Notes: generated by a model from the sequence alone, not told the origin. Positions 42,920-52,136 are shown, counted from the stretch's first letter. The stretch is DNA of 64,000 bases from Mesorhizobium australicum WSM2073 (GCF_000230995.2 NC_019973.1:5222001-5286000), one strand, 5' to 3'. Made by a program: numbers and translations.

Positions 42920-44975
42920 ACCCGCCAATACAACGACAGGGAAGGCAAAGGACGCGCTCGATATCAAGGACCTGTCGGTCGCCTACCGGGTCGCCGGCCG
43001 CAATCGCGCGGTGCTGCGCGATCTCAGCCTCACCATCGGCCAGGGCGAGGCCTATGGGCTGGTCGGCGAATCCGGCTGCGGCAAGTCGACGGTAGCCCTC
43101 ACGGTGGTGCGCTACCTCCCGCGCAACGGCTCGATATCGGGTGGCGCCATCTCACTCGACGGCCAGGACGTGATGAAGCTCGACGCGGAGGCGCTTCGGC
43201 GCGCGCGCGCCGAAAGCGTCTCCATGGTCTATCAGGACCCGGGAAAGGCGCTGAACCCGTCGATCCGCATCGGCCGGCAATTGACCGAAATTTTCGAGCT
43301 TGGCGGCATCACGGGCCAAGCTGCCACCGATCGCGCCATCGCCATGCTGAACCGCGTGCGCATCTCCGATCCGCCAAGCGTCATGCAGCGCTATCCGCAC
43401 CAGCTGTCGGGCGGCATGCAGCAGCGCGTGGCGATCGCCATGGCGCTGGCCAACGATCCCTCGATGCTGATCCTCGACGAGCCGACTACCGGCCTCGACG
43501 CGACGGTCGAGGCCGAGGTGCTCGACCTCATCGCGCAGCTCAGGCAGGAACTGTCGGCGTCGATCCTGTTCATCAGCCACAATCTCGCCGTCGTCTCCAA
43601 CATGTGCGACCGGGTCGGCGTGCTCTATGCCGGCATGCTGGTCGAGGAAGGACCGACCGATGTCGTCTTCAACGATCCGCGCCACCCCTACACGGTGGCG
43701 CTGCTGCGTTGCCTGCCGCGCGGCGGCCAGCGCAAGGACCAGGGCCGGCTCGACACCATCCCTGGCTTCCTGCCCGGCATCGGCGCTGACATCAAGGGTT
43801 GCGCCTTCGCCGACCGCTGCGCGCTGGCCACCGACCGCTGCCGCACCGAATTGCCGCCGCTCTATGATCTGACCGACGAGCGCGGGAGGCGGCTGTCGCG
43901 CTGCCACTACCACGACCAGGCGCAGGCCCTGCCACGTACCACGCCCGCCAACGTTGTGCCCGCACCGAAACCCACGACGGCGCCGGTGCTGCGCGTCGCC
44001 GGGCTGAACAAGACCTACGCCAGCCACGGCCATGCACTGCGCGCCGTCAAGGACGTTTCGCTCGATCTCAGGCCCGGCGAGACGCTCGGGCTGGTCGGCG
44101 AATCCGGCTCGGGCAAGACCACCTTCGCCAGGCTGCTGCTCGGGCTGGTGCCTCCCGATGAGGGCGGCACCATCGAGCTCGAGGGCAGGGCGCTGGCGCC
44201 GAAGCTGGAGAACCGCGGCGACGACCAGGTCAAGGCGATGCAGATCGTCTTCCAAAACCCGGACTCCGCCCTCAACCGCTCGCATTCGATCCGCCATCTG
44301 ATCGGCCGTGCGCTGAAGCGGCTGGCGGGCTTGAGGGGTGCCGCACTGGAGGCACGCCTCAACGATCTCGTCCGCTCGGTGCGGCTCACCGACCGGCATC
44401 TGGCGGTCAAGCCGCGCCAGCTTTCGGGCGGGCTGAAGCAGCGCGTCGCCATTGCGCGTGCCTTCGCCGGCGATCCGCGTATCGTCGTCTGCGACGAGCC
44501 GACCTCGGCGCTCGACGTTTCCGTCCAGGCGGCGATCCTCAACCTGCTCGCCGACCTGCAGGCCAAGGAAGACGTCAGCTACATCTTTATTTCGCATGAC
44601 CTTGGCGTGGTGCGTTATCTCTCCGACAAGATCGCCGTGCTCTATCTCGGCCGCATCATGGAGATCGGGCCATCGGAGGACGTTTTTTCCGGACCGCATC
44701 ACCCCTACACCGAGGCGCTGCTATCGGCCGTGCCCAAGCTCGATCAGGCCGAGACGGCACGCATCCGGCTCGATGGCGAAATCCCCAGCGCCACCAACCC
44801 GCCATCGGGCTGCGTCTTCCACACGCGCTGCCCACGCAAGATCGGGCCGATCTGCGAACAGCAGGAGCCGCCGCTCGCCGAGGCCCAGCCGGGGCATTCG
44901 ATCCGTTGCCACATTCCCTATGCCGAGTTGAGGCGGCTGCAGAAACCGGCGGCGGTCGCAGCCCTGCCGGCGTAA
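42912..44975 (+). CDS. ABC transporter ATP-binding protein, fused DppD-DppF type
   Basis: This is a 687-residue double ATPase. The first nucleotide-binding domain has Walker A GESGCGKST and signature LSGGMQQRVAIAMAL. The second has GESGSGKTT and LSGGLKQRVAIARAF with Walker B VVCDEPTSALD. Each half ends in the oligopeptide-transporter C-terminal domain with CAFADRCALATDRC and CVFHTRCPRKIGPIC, cysteine-rich motifs that bind an iron-sulphur cluster in related proteins. It completes the importer that begins at 39356. Confidence 0.92.
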   Translation: MTEPANTTTGKAKDALDIKDLSVAYRVAGRNRAVLRDLSLTIGQGEAYGLVGESGCGKSTVALTVVRYLPRNGSISGGAISLDGQDVMKLDAEALRRARAESVSMVYQDPGKALNPSIRIGRQLTEIFELGGITGQAATDRAIAMLNRVRISDPPSVMQRYPHQLSGGMQQRVAIAMALANDPSMLILDEPTTGLDATVEAEVLDLIAQLRQELSASILFISHNLAVVSNMCDRVGVLYAGMLVEEGPTDVVFNDPRHPYTVALLRCLPRGGQRKDQGRLDTIPGFLPGIGADIKGCAFADRCALATDRCRTELPPLYDLTDERGRRLSRCHYHDQAQALPRTTPANVVPAPKPTTAPVLRVAGLNKTYASHGHALRAVKDVSLDLRPGETLGLVGESGSGKTTFARLLLGLVPPDEGGTIELEGRALAPKLENRGDDQVKAMQIVFQNPDSALNRSHSIRHLIGRALKRLAGLRGAALEARLNDLVRSVRLTDRHLAVKPRQLSGGLKQRVAIARAFAGDPRIVVCDEPTSALDVSVQAAILNLLADLQAKEDVSYIFISHDLGVVRYLSDKIAVLYLGRIMEIGPSEDVFSGPHHPYTEALLSAVPKLDQAETARIRLDGEIPSATNPPSGCVFHTRCPRKIGPICEQQEPPLAEAQPGHSIRCHIPYAELRRLQKPAAVAALPA

Positions 44976-44989
44976 GCGGCCCGCATCGA

Positions 44990-45892
44990 TCACGCCTGGC
45001 CGGTCATGCTGAAGGAGCGGTCCCCCTCGGCAAAGCCCTGATCACCGGTCCAGTCCCTTGTCAGCGTCCGCAATCCGGTCAACGCGACGTCGAGCACATC
45101 CGAAGATGCGGGATTGCTGGGATAGGCGAGATAGATCGGCCGCTGAAACACAGGCGCATCCTCGATGCGTTTCATCTCACCGTTCTCGATGTAGCCGCTG
45201 ACGGCACTGAGCGGCAGATAGGCCGCGGCTTTTTGCGACAGCACGTGCTGCAGGCCGATGAAGACCAGCCCGGCCGAGATTGCCGGCTGCACCATCCCAG
45301 CGAAGGCACGGTCGTGCTCGATGCGGAATTCGAGCCCCCAATCCATCAGGATGTAGTTTTGCGTCCACGGTCCTGGCTGTGCGGAATGCTGGACAAGCAC
45401 GACCTGATCGACGGCCAGCGTCTCGTAGACGATGCCGGGATGCGGCCGCGGCAGATAGAGAATGCAGATGTCGAGCAGTCCTTCGGCCAATTGGTCGATC
45501 GCCAGGTCGGGAAAGCTTCCTTCGAGCCGCAGCGCCACGTTCGGCCGCTGGGCCCGCATCCACGCGATCCATGGCGAGGTGACGCGATCCCAAAGATAGG
45601 CGGGCGCGGTGAAGCGCAACAGCGACTCGTAACCGTCGGGAACGGCGATGTCCTGCCGCGATTGCTCCCAAGTGCGGGTGATGGAGGAGGCATGCGGCAG
45701 GAACTGCCGGCCAGCCGGCGTTAGCGTGACGCCGTCGCGATCCCTTACGAAAAGCCGGCGCCCCAACTGCTCCTCCAGCCCCCTTATCCGGGCGCTGACC
45801 GTTGACTGCGCGAGATTGAGCCGGCTGGCCGCGACGGTGAAACTGCCATGCTCGGCGACCTCCAGGAAGCTGCGCAGGTTTTCGGTATCCAT
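44990..45892 (-). CDS. LysR family transcriptional regulator
   Basis: This is a 300-residue regulator beginning MDTENLRSFLEVAEHGSFTVAASRLNLAQST, quoted to its first block MDTENLRSFLEVAEHGSF. The helix-turn-helix spans about residues 18-37. It converges on the Dpp-type ATPase gene and is divergent from the orphan binding protein at 46008. A 17-bp perfect palindrome with a T-N11-A core lies 14-30 bases upstream of its start, and is its probable operator. Confidence 0.88.
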   Translation of the reverse strand: MDTENLRSFLEVAEHGSFTVAASRLNLAQSTVSARIRGLEEQLGRRLFVRDRDGVTLTPAGRQFLPHASSITRTWEQSRQDIAVPDGYESLLRFTAPAYLWDRVTSPWIAWMRAQRPNVALRLEGSFPDLAIDQLAEGLLDICILYLPRPHPGIVYETLAVDQVVLVQHSAQPGPWTQNYILMDWGLEFRIEHDRAFAGMVQPAISAGLVFIGLQHVLSQKAAAYLPLSAVSGYIENGEMKRIEDAPVFQRPIYLAYPSNPASSDVLDVALTGLRTLTRDWTGDQGFAEGDRSFSMTGQA

Positions 45893-45905
45893 GCCATCAC
45901 TCCAG

Positions 45906-45922
45906 CATCGAAAATTTCGATG
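45906..45922. promoter_or_regulatory. LysR box, perfect 17-bp palindrome
   Basis: CATCGAAAATTTCGATG is a perfect palindrome around a central A and contains the T-N11-A spacing of LysR boxes (T45908, A45920). It lies between the LysR gene and the divergent binding-protein gene, 14 bases upstream of the LysR start codon and 86 bases upstream of the binding-protein start. Confidence 0.7.
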
Positions 45923-46007
45923 GGCCCCATCAAAAAATATCGCTTTCCGGTCGCGGTCAACAATGACCTAAATGGCCACTCTCCCGAGGGCAACGAGGAA
46001 TGCAGCC

Positions 46008-47663
46008 ATGCCAAGGCATTTCATGACGATCGACGCCGCCCGCAAAAGCCTCACGGAAATCGAAAATTCCGCTGTCGACGAGTTGCTGGCAGGCAGGCTC
46101 GACCGGCGTAATTTTCTCCGCCACGGCAGCATGCTTGGCCTGTCGCTGCCGTTGCTTGGCGGCATTTTGGGAGCGGCCGGTTTCGGCACGCGGAAGGCCC
46201 GCGCCGAGGGCAAGCCGGGCGGAACGGTGCGTGCCGGCGTGGCCACGCCCGGCGGGGCCATCGATCCCGTCACCTTCTATGACAGTGGCAGCTATCAGCT
46301 GGTTTTCCAGACCGCCGAATTCCTTTGCATCACCCAGCCGGATCTGACCTTGAAGCCGGTTCTGGCGGAAAGCTGGTCGCCCAATGCGGACGGCAGCGTC
46401 TGGACCTTCAAGCTGCGCAAGGGCGTAAAATTCCACAATGGTGAGGAATTCAAAGCCGACGACGTCGTCGCAACGTTCGACCGGCTGGCCGATCCCAACG
46501 GCGCCTCCAACGCGCTGTCGGTGTTCAAGGGCCTGTTGTCGAAGGGTGGAACCCGGAAGGTCGACGATCACACCGTCGCCTTCCATCTCGATGCGCCGAA
46601 CGGCAGCTTTCCCTATTCGGTGTCGATCGACAATTACAACGCCGTCATCCTGCCGGCGAGCTACAAGGGCGATTACGAAAAGACTTTTGAGGGTACCGGG
46701 CCGTTCCGGATGGAGACCTATACGCCGAAGGTCGGCGCGACCTTCGTGCGCAATCCCGACTATTGGGGCGAGAAGGCATTGCCCGACCGGCTCGAATTCA
46801 AGTTCTACGGCGACGTGCAGCCGCGCATCCTGGCGCTGCAGGCCGGCGAGGTCGACATTCTCGACGCGGTTCCGCTCGATGTCAGCCAGGTGGTGCTGAA
46901 CAGCCCCGACATCATGGTGCTGCGCGTCCCCTCGACCGCGCATCGCCAGTTGCACATGCGCTGCGACATGGCGCCCTTCACCGACAAGCGCGTGCGCCAG
47001 GCGCTGGCGCTCAGCATCGATCGGTCCAAGCTGGTCGACGGACTGTGCCGCGGCATGGCGGCGACCGGCAATGACAGCCCGTTCGCGCCGGCCTTCCCGG
47101 CCACCGACAAGTCGGTGCCGCAACGCACGCAGGATATCGCCAAGGCCAAGCAACTCATGGAGGCGGCGGGGCTTGCCGATGGTTTCGACATCACACTGAC
47201 GACGTTGCGCTACTCCGATATTCCCGGCTACGCGCAGCTGTTCCAGAATTTCGCCAAGGAGATCGGCGCCCGCATCTCGCTCAACATCGAAGACCAGGAC
47301 AAATATTACGGCAAGGCCGTATTCGGCCAATCGGACTGGCTGGACAGGCCGCTCGGCATCACCGACTACGCTCATCGCAGCGTGCCGAATGTGTTCCTCA
47401 AGAGCCCGCTGGTCAGCGACGGCCCCTGGAACGCGGCGCATTTCAAGAGCCCTGCCTATGACGGCATGGTCACGAGCTATCTCAAGGCGCTCGATATCGG
47501 CGCGCAGCGCGCGGCAGCCTCCGACATCCAGAAACTGCTGCTCGACGAGACACCCATCATCTTCAGCTACTTCCCCGATCTCCTGGTGCCGGTGCGCAAG
47601 AATGTCAGCGGCTTGCCGCCGATCGCCGCCGGGCTGCTGCTCGATCGGGTGTCGCTGGGGTAG
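46008..47663 (+). CDS. orphan ABC transporter substrate-binding protein, Dpp/Opp type
   Basis: This is a 551-residue paralogue of the binding protein at 39356, with the same sequence order (LAESWSPNADGSVWTFKLRK, GTGPFRMETYTPKVGATFV). The N terminus has a twin-arginine-like signal, DRRNFLRHGSMLGLSLPLLG. GAGGA precedes the ATG at 46008. No permease or ATPase gene follows, so it probably delivers a second ligand to the importer at 41091-44975. It has its own divergent LysR regulator. The two signals and bodies are close enough to suggest gene duplication within the island. Confidence 0.87.
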   Translation: MPRHFMTIDAARKSLTEIENSAVDELLAGRLDRRNFLRHGSMLGLSLPLLGGILGAAGFGTRKARAEGKPGGTVRAGVATPGGAIDPVTFYDSGSYQLVFQTAEFLCITQPDLTLKPVLAESWSPNADGSVWTFKLRKGVKFHNGEEFKADDVVATFDRLADPNGASNALSVFKGLLSKGGTRKVDDHTVAFHLDAPNGSFPYSVSIDNYNAVILPASYKGDYEKTFEGTGPFRMETYTPKVGATFVRNPDYWGEKALPDRLEFKFYGDVQPRILALQAGEVDILDAVPLDVSQVVLNSPDIMVLRVPSTAHRQLHMRCDMAPFTDKRVRQALALSIDRSKLVDGLCRGMAATGNDSPFAPAFPATDKSVPQRTQDIAKAKQLMEAAGLADGFDITLTTLRYSDIPGYAQLFQNFAKEIGARISLNIEDQDKYYGKAVFGQSDWLDRPLGITDYAHRSVPNVFLKSPLVSDGPWNAAHFKSPAYDGMVTSYLKALDIGAQRAAASDIQKLLLDETPIIFSYFPDLLVPVRKNVSGLPPIAAGLLLDRVSLG

Positions 47664-47886
47664 ATGCTGCCAAGATCATGCTCGGCAGGCAGAAGCAATA
47701 TTGGGCGGCTCCGTGTTTCGGGCGGTGAGGCTATCCGGCAACAGGCCCGCGACGAACGATGGGGGCCATCGCTCCAACGGTTCGACACCGGCAAACGCCC
47801 ACCGTCCGGAAGCCCTCGCCGGCCGTCGGCCCAGCCTCATATCGTCCTAACCACGCGCCGACGACAGACAGAAACAGGAGACTACC

Positions 47887-48726
47887 ATTCGCAAGCCTCA
47901 TCTGCGCGGTCGCGGACCGCATTTCCCCGTGCTCGACACTATCGAGCAGTACGAGTTCGAGCCCGGCTATGTCGCCTTCACCATGCCGTCGCTGAAGCGG
48001 CTGCGGGTCCAGGTCGGCTCGATGACCGTTGCCGACACCACCAAGGCATTGGTGTTGTACGAATCCGATCATCTGCCGGTCTACTATTTCCCGATCGAGG
48101 ACGTGCGCGAGGAGTTCCTGCTGCCCTCAAAGACGACGACGGAAGATCCGTACAAGGGCGTTGCCACGCACTACTCGCTCAATACAGGCATCACCTTGGT
48201 CGAAGACGGTGCATGGCGCTATCTCGATCCGGTCAAGGGTTGTCCGCCGATCGCGGGCTACATGTCGTTCGTGTGGAGCAAGATGGGCCACTGGTTCGAG
48301 GAAGACGAGGAGATCTTCGTGCACGCTCGCGACCCGTTCCGCCGCGTCGACTGCCTGCCGTCGTCGCGGCGCGTCCAGGTCATCCTCGATGGCGAGCAGG
48401 TCGCCGATTCACGGCGCGGCGTGTTCCTGTTCGAAACCGGCCACCCGGTGCGCCACTATCTGCCGATCTCCGACACGCGGCTCGATATGTTCGCGCCCAG
48501 CCGTTACATCTCACGCTGCCCTTACAAGGGCATTTCCAACTATTATCACGTGACCACGCCCAAGAAACGGCACGAGAACATGGTCTGGTACTATCCGGAG
48601 CCGGTGCATGAGGCAGAACGCATCAAGGGACTGGTCTGCTTCCACCACGAACTGGTCGACAAGATCCTGGTCGATGGGGTCGAGATCTCAAAGGAAGCCA
48701 CGGCCGCGTCCGACGGATATTTCTAG
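47887..48726 (+). CDS. tandem DUF427 domain protein
   Basis: This is a soluble protein of about 279 residues with two copies of the DUF427 fold. The first runs from about VQVGSMTVADTTKALVLYES to GVATHYS. The second runs from VQVILDGEQVADSRRGVFLFET to CPYKGISNYYHV. Each copy has the paired pattern of a strand-rich ALVLYES/GVFLFET block and a PYKG block. The start is unusual. AGGAG (47876-47880) is followed 6 bases later by ATT at 47887, while the first standard codon, GTG at 47929, has no ribosome binding site. DUF427 has no established function. It lies between the orphan binding protein and an SDR gene. Confidence 0.83.
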   Translation: MRKPHLRGRGPHFPVLDTIEQYEFEPGYVAFTMPSLKRLRVQVGSMTVADTTKALVLYESDHLPVYYFPIEDVREEFLLPSKTTTEDPYKGVATHYSLNTGITLVEDGAWRYLDPVKGCPPIAGYMSFVWSKMGHWFEEDEEIFVHARDPFRRVDCLPSSRRVQVILDGEQVADSRRGVFLFETGHPVRHYLPISDTRLDMFAPSRYISRCPYKGISNYYHVTTPKKRHENMVWYYPEPVHEAERIKGLVCFHHELVDKILVDGVEISKEATAASDGYF

Positions 48727-48800
48727 GCATGCCGCAGCCCGCTGAAGGCTTGATCGAGATATAGGTCAGCGCATACCCTCCTTGAGGAGGAGGGCTATAG

Positions 48801-49565
48801 ATGGATCTTTTCAAACTGGACGGCGACGTTGCGATGGTCACCGGCGCTGGCAGCGGCATTGGCCAGGCAATCGCGATCGGACTGGCCGAGGCAGGCGCCG
48901 ATGTCGCTTGTTTTGGCCATGCGTCGAAGGGCGGGCTGGACGAAACCGCTCACCGGGTCACGGCACTCGGCCGCAGGGCGCTGGTGCTGACGGGCACGGT
49001 GACGTCGGAGAGCGACCTGGCCAGGGCCATCGATCGCGTCGAAGCCGAACTCGGTCCGTTGGCGGTCGCCGTCAACAATGCCGGCATTGCCGGCTCCGAA
49101 CCGGCGGAGACACTGGCGCTGGAAACATGGCGGAAGGTGCACGAGGTCAATGTCGCCGGCGTGTTCCTGTCCTGCCAGGCAGAAGCGCGCAAGATGCTGG
49201 CGCGGGGCAAGGGCTCGATTATCAACATCGCCTCGATGTCGGGCACCATCGTCAATCGCGGACTGACGCAGGCGCATTACAATTCCTCGAAGGCCGCCGT
49301 CATCCACATGTCGAAGAGCCTGGCCATGGAGTGGGCCGACCGCGGCCTGCGCGTCAACGTCGTCAGCCCGGGCTACACGCTGACGCCGATGAACAAACGG
49401 CCGGAGGTGGCCGAAGAGGTGAAGATCTTCAAACGCGACACGCCGATGGGACGCATGGCGGCGCCGGAGGAAATGGTCGGGCCGACGGTTTTCCTGGCCA
49501 GCCGCGCGTCGAGCTTCGTCACCGGCCTCGACCTGATCGTCGATGGCGGCTACGTCTGCTGGTAA
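48801..49565 (+). CDS. SDR family NAD(P)-dependent oxidoreductase
   Basis: This is a 254-residue short-chain dehydrogenase. The cofactor loop is TGAGSGIGQ, NNAG lies in VNNAGIAGS and the active-site tyrosine and lysine are in HYNSSKAAV, after the serine of NIASMSGT. The C-terminal DLIVDGGYVCW is typical. It is most like sugar-alcohol or ketose dehydrogenases of the family. A long GA-rich ribosome binding site (GAGGAGGAGGG) precedes the ATG. It is the last gene of the catabolic island, followed by a 454-base gap. Confidence 0.9.
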   Translation: MDLFKLDGDVAMVTGAGSGIGQAIAIGLAEAGADVACFGHASKGGLDETAHRVTALGRRALVLTGTVTSESDLARAIDRVEAELGPLAVAVNNAGIAGSEPAETLALETWRKVHEVNVAGVFLSCQAEARKMLARGKGSIINIASMSGTIVNRGLTQAHYNSSKAAVIHMSKSLAMEWADRGLRVNVVSPGYTLTPMNKRPEVAEEVKIFKRDTPMGRMAAPEEMVGPTVFLASRASSFVTGLDLIVDGGYVCW

Positions 49566-50019
49566 ACAGGCCATGCGACCCGTGTCCCGCCGGCTACGCC
49601 TGCAGTCTGGAATTCTGCTTCTTCGCGGCGTTAGTCGTTGCGCGGCATGAACGTTGGTATATATATTTTCATCCTGTGAAACCGCGCTGGCGAGAAGGGG
49701 CTTGCCAGGCGATAGCCGAGAGCAATTCCGCTGGAAATGCTCGGGATCATGGGACCTTGATGGCTCGCATCTTGCAGGGCGCCGCAGGACTGACAATTGA
49801 TCCGCCGACGATCGCTATCGCGGCGATCGATCGGCCATGAGACTGGCTGTCTCGGCAGCGTCCGTCATCACCGAAATCGAGCATCATCGCGCCTGTGCCA
49901 GCTTGGCCCCGACATGGCGAGAACGGTCTTGCACAACAGCCTGCCTTTCCAACACAATCAAGAAAAGACGCAACAAGGGAACGACCAATAACCGTCACAG
50001 CTTGAAGGAGAACCAAGCA
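49566..50019. other. 454-base non-coding stretch upstream of the TMAO transporter
   Basis: No credible gene was found. The stretch includes an AT-rich segment with a palindrome TTTCA-N5-TGAAA at 49666-49680 and several short GC-rich inverted repeats (for example CGATCGC and GCGATCG near 49810-49830). It ends in the AAGGAG of the tmoX ribosome binding site. It is probably a long 5' untranslated region plus promoter; I could not match it to a known riboswitch. Confidence 0.5.
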
Positions 50020-50994
50020 ATGCCATTCCGCAGTGTGATATCGAAATTCTCAGTGGGAGCTTTTGCACTTGCCGCGGCAAGTGTCCTGACGCCGACAGCG
50101 CAGGCAGCGGCGCCGGAATCCAACGACCCGATCAAGATCGCGCTGTTCGACTGGACCAGCGTCAATCTCAACGCCAAGATCCTCGGCGGCATCCTGGAAA
50201 AGCTCGGCTATACCGTCGAATACCCGACCGCCGACTATCTCTCCAGCCTGACAACCGGCCTCACCAATGGCGATATCGATGTCGGCCTGGAATTCTGGGA
50301 TACGACGGCAGGCGAAGCGATGAAGGCCTCCGACGCCACGGGCCAGACCGAAAGGCTCGGCAAGCTCGGCCCGAAGGCCAAGGAGGAGTGGTGGTTTCCC
50401 GAATACATGAAGGAGAAATGTCCGACCTTGCCGGACTGGCACGCTCTGCTCGACGCCACTTGCGCGGCATCGTTCTCGACCGCCGAGACGGCGCCAAAGG
50501 GGCGCTATCTCGGCGGCCCAGTGACCTGGGAAGGGTTTGACGACGAGCGTGTCGCGGCGCTGAAGCTGCCCTTCACCGTGATCCATGCCGGCACTGATGC
50601 CGCGATGTTCGCCGAGTTGGATTCCGCCTATCAGCGCAAGGCGCCGATCATGCTGTGGATCTATTCGCCGCATTGGGCGCCTGCAAAATACAAGGGCGAA
50701 TGGGTGCAATTCCCCGAATACACGCCCGAATGCTACACCGACCCGAAATGGGGCGTGAACCCGGACGCCAAATACGACTGCGGCAAGCCGCATGGCGAGA
50801 TCTGGAAGTACTCCTGGAACGGCATGAAAGACAAATGGCCGGTCGCCTACAAAGTGGCCAAGGCCTACACGATCGACACCGACGAGTTGAACAAGATGAG
50901 CGGCGAGATCGATCTTGACGGCAAGACGCCGGAAGACGTCGCAGCCGCCTGGATCGCCGCTCACGAGGCAGACTGGAAAGCCTGGGCGCAGTGA
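50020..50994 (+). CDS. tmoX: TMAO/quaternary amine ABC transporter substrate-binding protein
   Basis: This is a 324-residue periplasmic binding protein of the glycine-betaine/choline type. A signal peptide ends at TPTAQA. The mature protein starts AAPESNDPIKIALFDW and contains LTNGDIDVGLEFWDTTAGEAM and LWIYSPHWAPAKYKGEWVQF, rich in the tryptophans that box quaternary amines. AAGGAG lies 9 bases before the ATG. Order with its ATPase, fused permease and adjacent tmm matches the tmoXVW-tmm locus of marine Roseobacters, so TMAO is the most likely ligand. Choline or betaine binding cannot be excluded from sequence alone. Confidence 0.8.
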   Translation: MPFRSVISKFSVGAFALAAASVLTPTAQAAAPESNDPIKIALFDWTSVNLNAKILGGILEKLGYTVEYPTADYLSSLTTGLTNGDIDVGLEFWDTTAGEAMKASDATGQTERLGKLGPKAKEEWWFPEYMKEKCPTLPDWHALLDATCAASFSTAETAPKGRYLGGPVTWEGFDDERVAALKLPFTVIHAGTDAAMFAELDSAYQRKAPIMLWIYSPHWAPAKYKGEWVQFPEYTPECYTDPKWGVNPDAKYDCGKPHGEIWKYSWNGMKDKWPVAYKVAKAYTIDTDELNKMSGEIDLDGKTPEDVAAAWIAAHEADWKAWAQ

Positions 50995-51010
50995 CCTCCG
51001 ACTGGAAAGG

Positions 51011-51039
51011 GAGGCCCGGCTGTTGACCGGCCGGGCCTC
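51011..51039 (+). terminator. intercistronic hairpin after tmoX
   Basis: A perfect 10-bp stem GAGGCCCGGC/GCCGGGCCTC with a 9-base loop lies 16 bases after the binding-protein stop. No T-run follows. Like the hairpins at 25435 and 41048, it probably protects or partly terminates the transcript to favour binding-protein expression. Confidence 0.65.
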
Positions 51040-51068
51040 AATTCCTGATGTTCCAGAAGGGCGACTGA

Positions 51069-52136
51069 ATGACGGAAGCGATTGAACAGGCATCCGACGC
51101 GACGGATGCCCGCCCGATAAAACTTGCTTGCCGCAACGTCTGGAAACTGTTCGGCTCGAACGCCGCCAATTTCATCCGCGAGCGTGACGGCAAGGCCAGC
51201 ATGGCGGAGGTTTCGGCGGCAGGCCTTGTCGGGGCGGTGCGCGCCGTCGACCTCGAAATCCGCCAGGGCGAGATCTTCATCATCATGGGCCTGTCCGGCT
51301 CCGGCAAGTCGACGCTGGTGCGCTGCATGTCGCGGCTGGTCGAGCCGACACATGGCAAGGTCGAATTCGAAGGCAAGGACCTGCTCAAGATTTCCGATGC
51401 CGCCCTGATCGAGCTCAGGCGCCATCGCATGGGCATGGTGTTCCAGAATTTCGCGCTGTTGCCGCATCTCAACGTGCTCGACAACATCGCCTTTCCTCTG
51501 AGTATCCAGGGACAGGATCGGACGAGACGCGAGGCGCGCGCCCGGGAAGTCATCGAACTCGTCGGTCTGCGCGGCCGCGAGCATTTCTATCCGCGCGAAC
51601 TGTCGGGCGGCCAGCAGCAGCGTGTCGGCATCGCCCGCAGCCTCGCCACCAAGCCGGAGATCTGGTTTCTCGACGAGCCGTTCTCGGCGCTCGATCCGCT
51701 GATCCGCCGCGAGATGCAGGACGAGCTGATGCGGCTGCAGACCATGCTGCACAAGACCATTGTCTTCATCACCCATGATTTCGACGAGGCCATCAGGCTG
51801 GCCGACCGCATCGCCATCATGAAGGACGGCCAAGTCATCCAGATCGGCACGCCGGAGGAACTGGTGGTCAATCCGGCGACCGACTATGTCGCCGAGTTCA
51901 CCCGCGACGTCGACCGCGCCAAGGTGATCTCGGCGCGCAGCCTGATGCGTAGCTGCGATGGCGCCGAGCACGGCGGCACGGTGGCGCCCGAGGCCAAGAT
52001 ATCGAGTTTTTCGGCCAGCATCGTTGCCGCCGGCAAACCCTTCGCCGTGATCAACGGCACCGGCATCCCAATCGGCGAAGTGACGCCGCAAGCGGTGATC
52101 GATCTTCTGGCTGGCATCGAGCGAGCCGGCGCATGA
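51069..52136 (+). CDS. tmoV: TMAO/quaternary amine ABC transporter ATP-binding protein
   Basis: This is a 355-residue ATPase of the ProV type. Walker A is GLSGSGKST, the signature is LSGGQQQRVGIARSLA and Walker B is IWFLDEPFSALD. An N-terminal segment before the core (NVWKLFGSNAANFI) is typical of glycine-betaine ATPases. The C-terminal 80 residues resemble a degenerate regulatory domain rather than paired CBS domains. The stop overlaps the permease start (4 bases). Confidence 0.82.
   Translation: MTEAIEQASDATDARPIKLACRNVWKLFGSNAANFIRERDGKASMAEVSAAGLVGAVRAVDLEIRQGEIFIIMGLSGSGKSTLVRCMSRLVEPTHGKVEFEGKDLLKISDAALIELRRHRMGMVFQNFALLPHLNVLDNIAFPLSIQGQDRTRREARAREVIELVGLRGREHFYPRELSGGQQQRVGIARSLATKPEIWFLDEPFSALDPLIRREMQDELMRLQTMLHKTIVFITHDFDEAIRLADRIAIMKDGQVIQIGTPEELVVNPATDYVAEFTRDVDRAKVISARSLMRSCDGAEHGGTVAPEAKISSFSASIVAAGKPFAVINGTGIPIGEVTPQAVIDLLAGIERAGA

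Noticed and set aside
46040..46075. Second copy of the LysR box-like ATCGAAAATTCCG
   Set aside because: It lies inside the binding-protein coding sequence, is not palindromic and arises from ordinary codons.
49566..50019. Riboswitch in the long leader of tmoX
   Set aside because: Several short inverted repeats exist, but none matches a riboswitch consensus I know, such as glycine, SAM or TPP.
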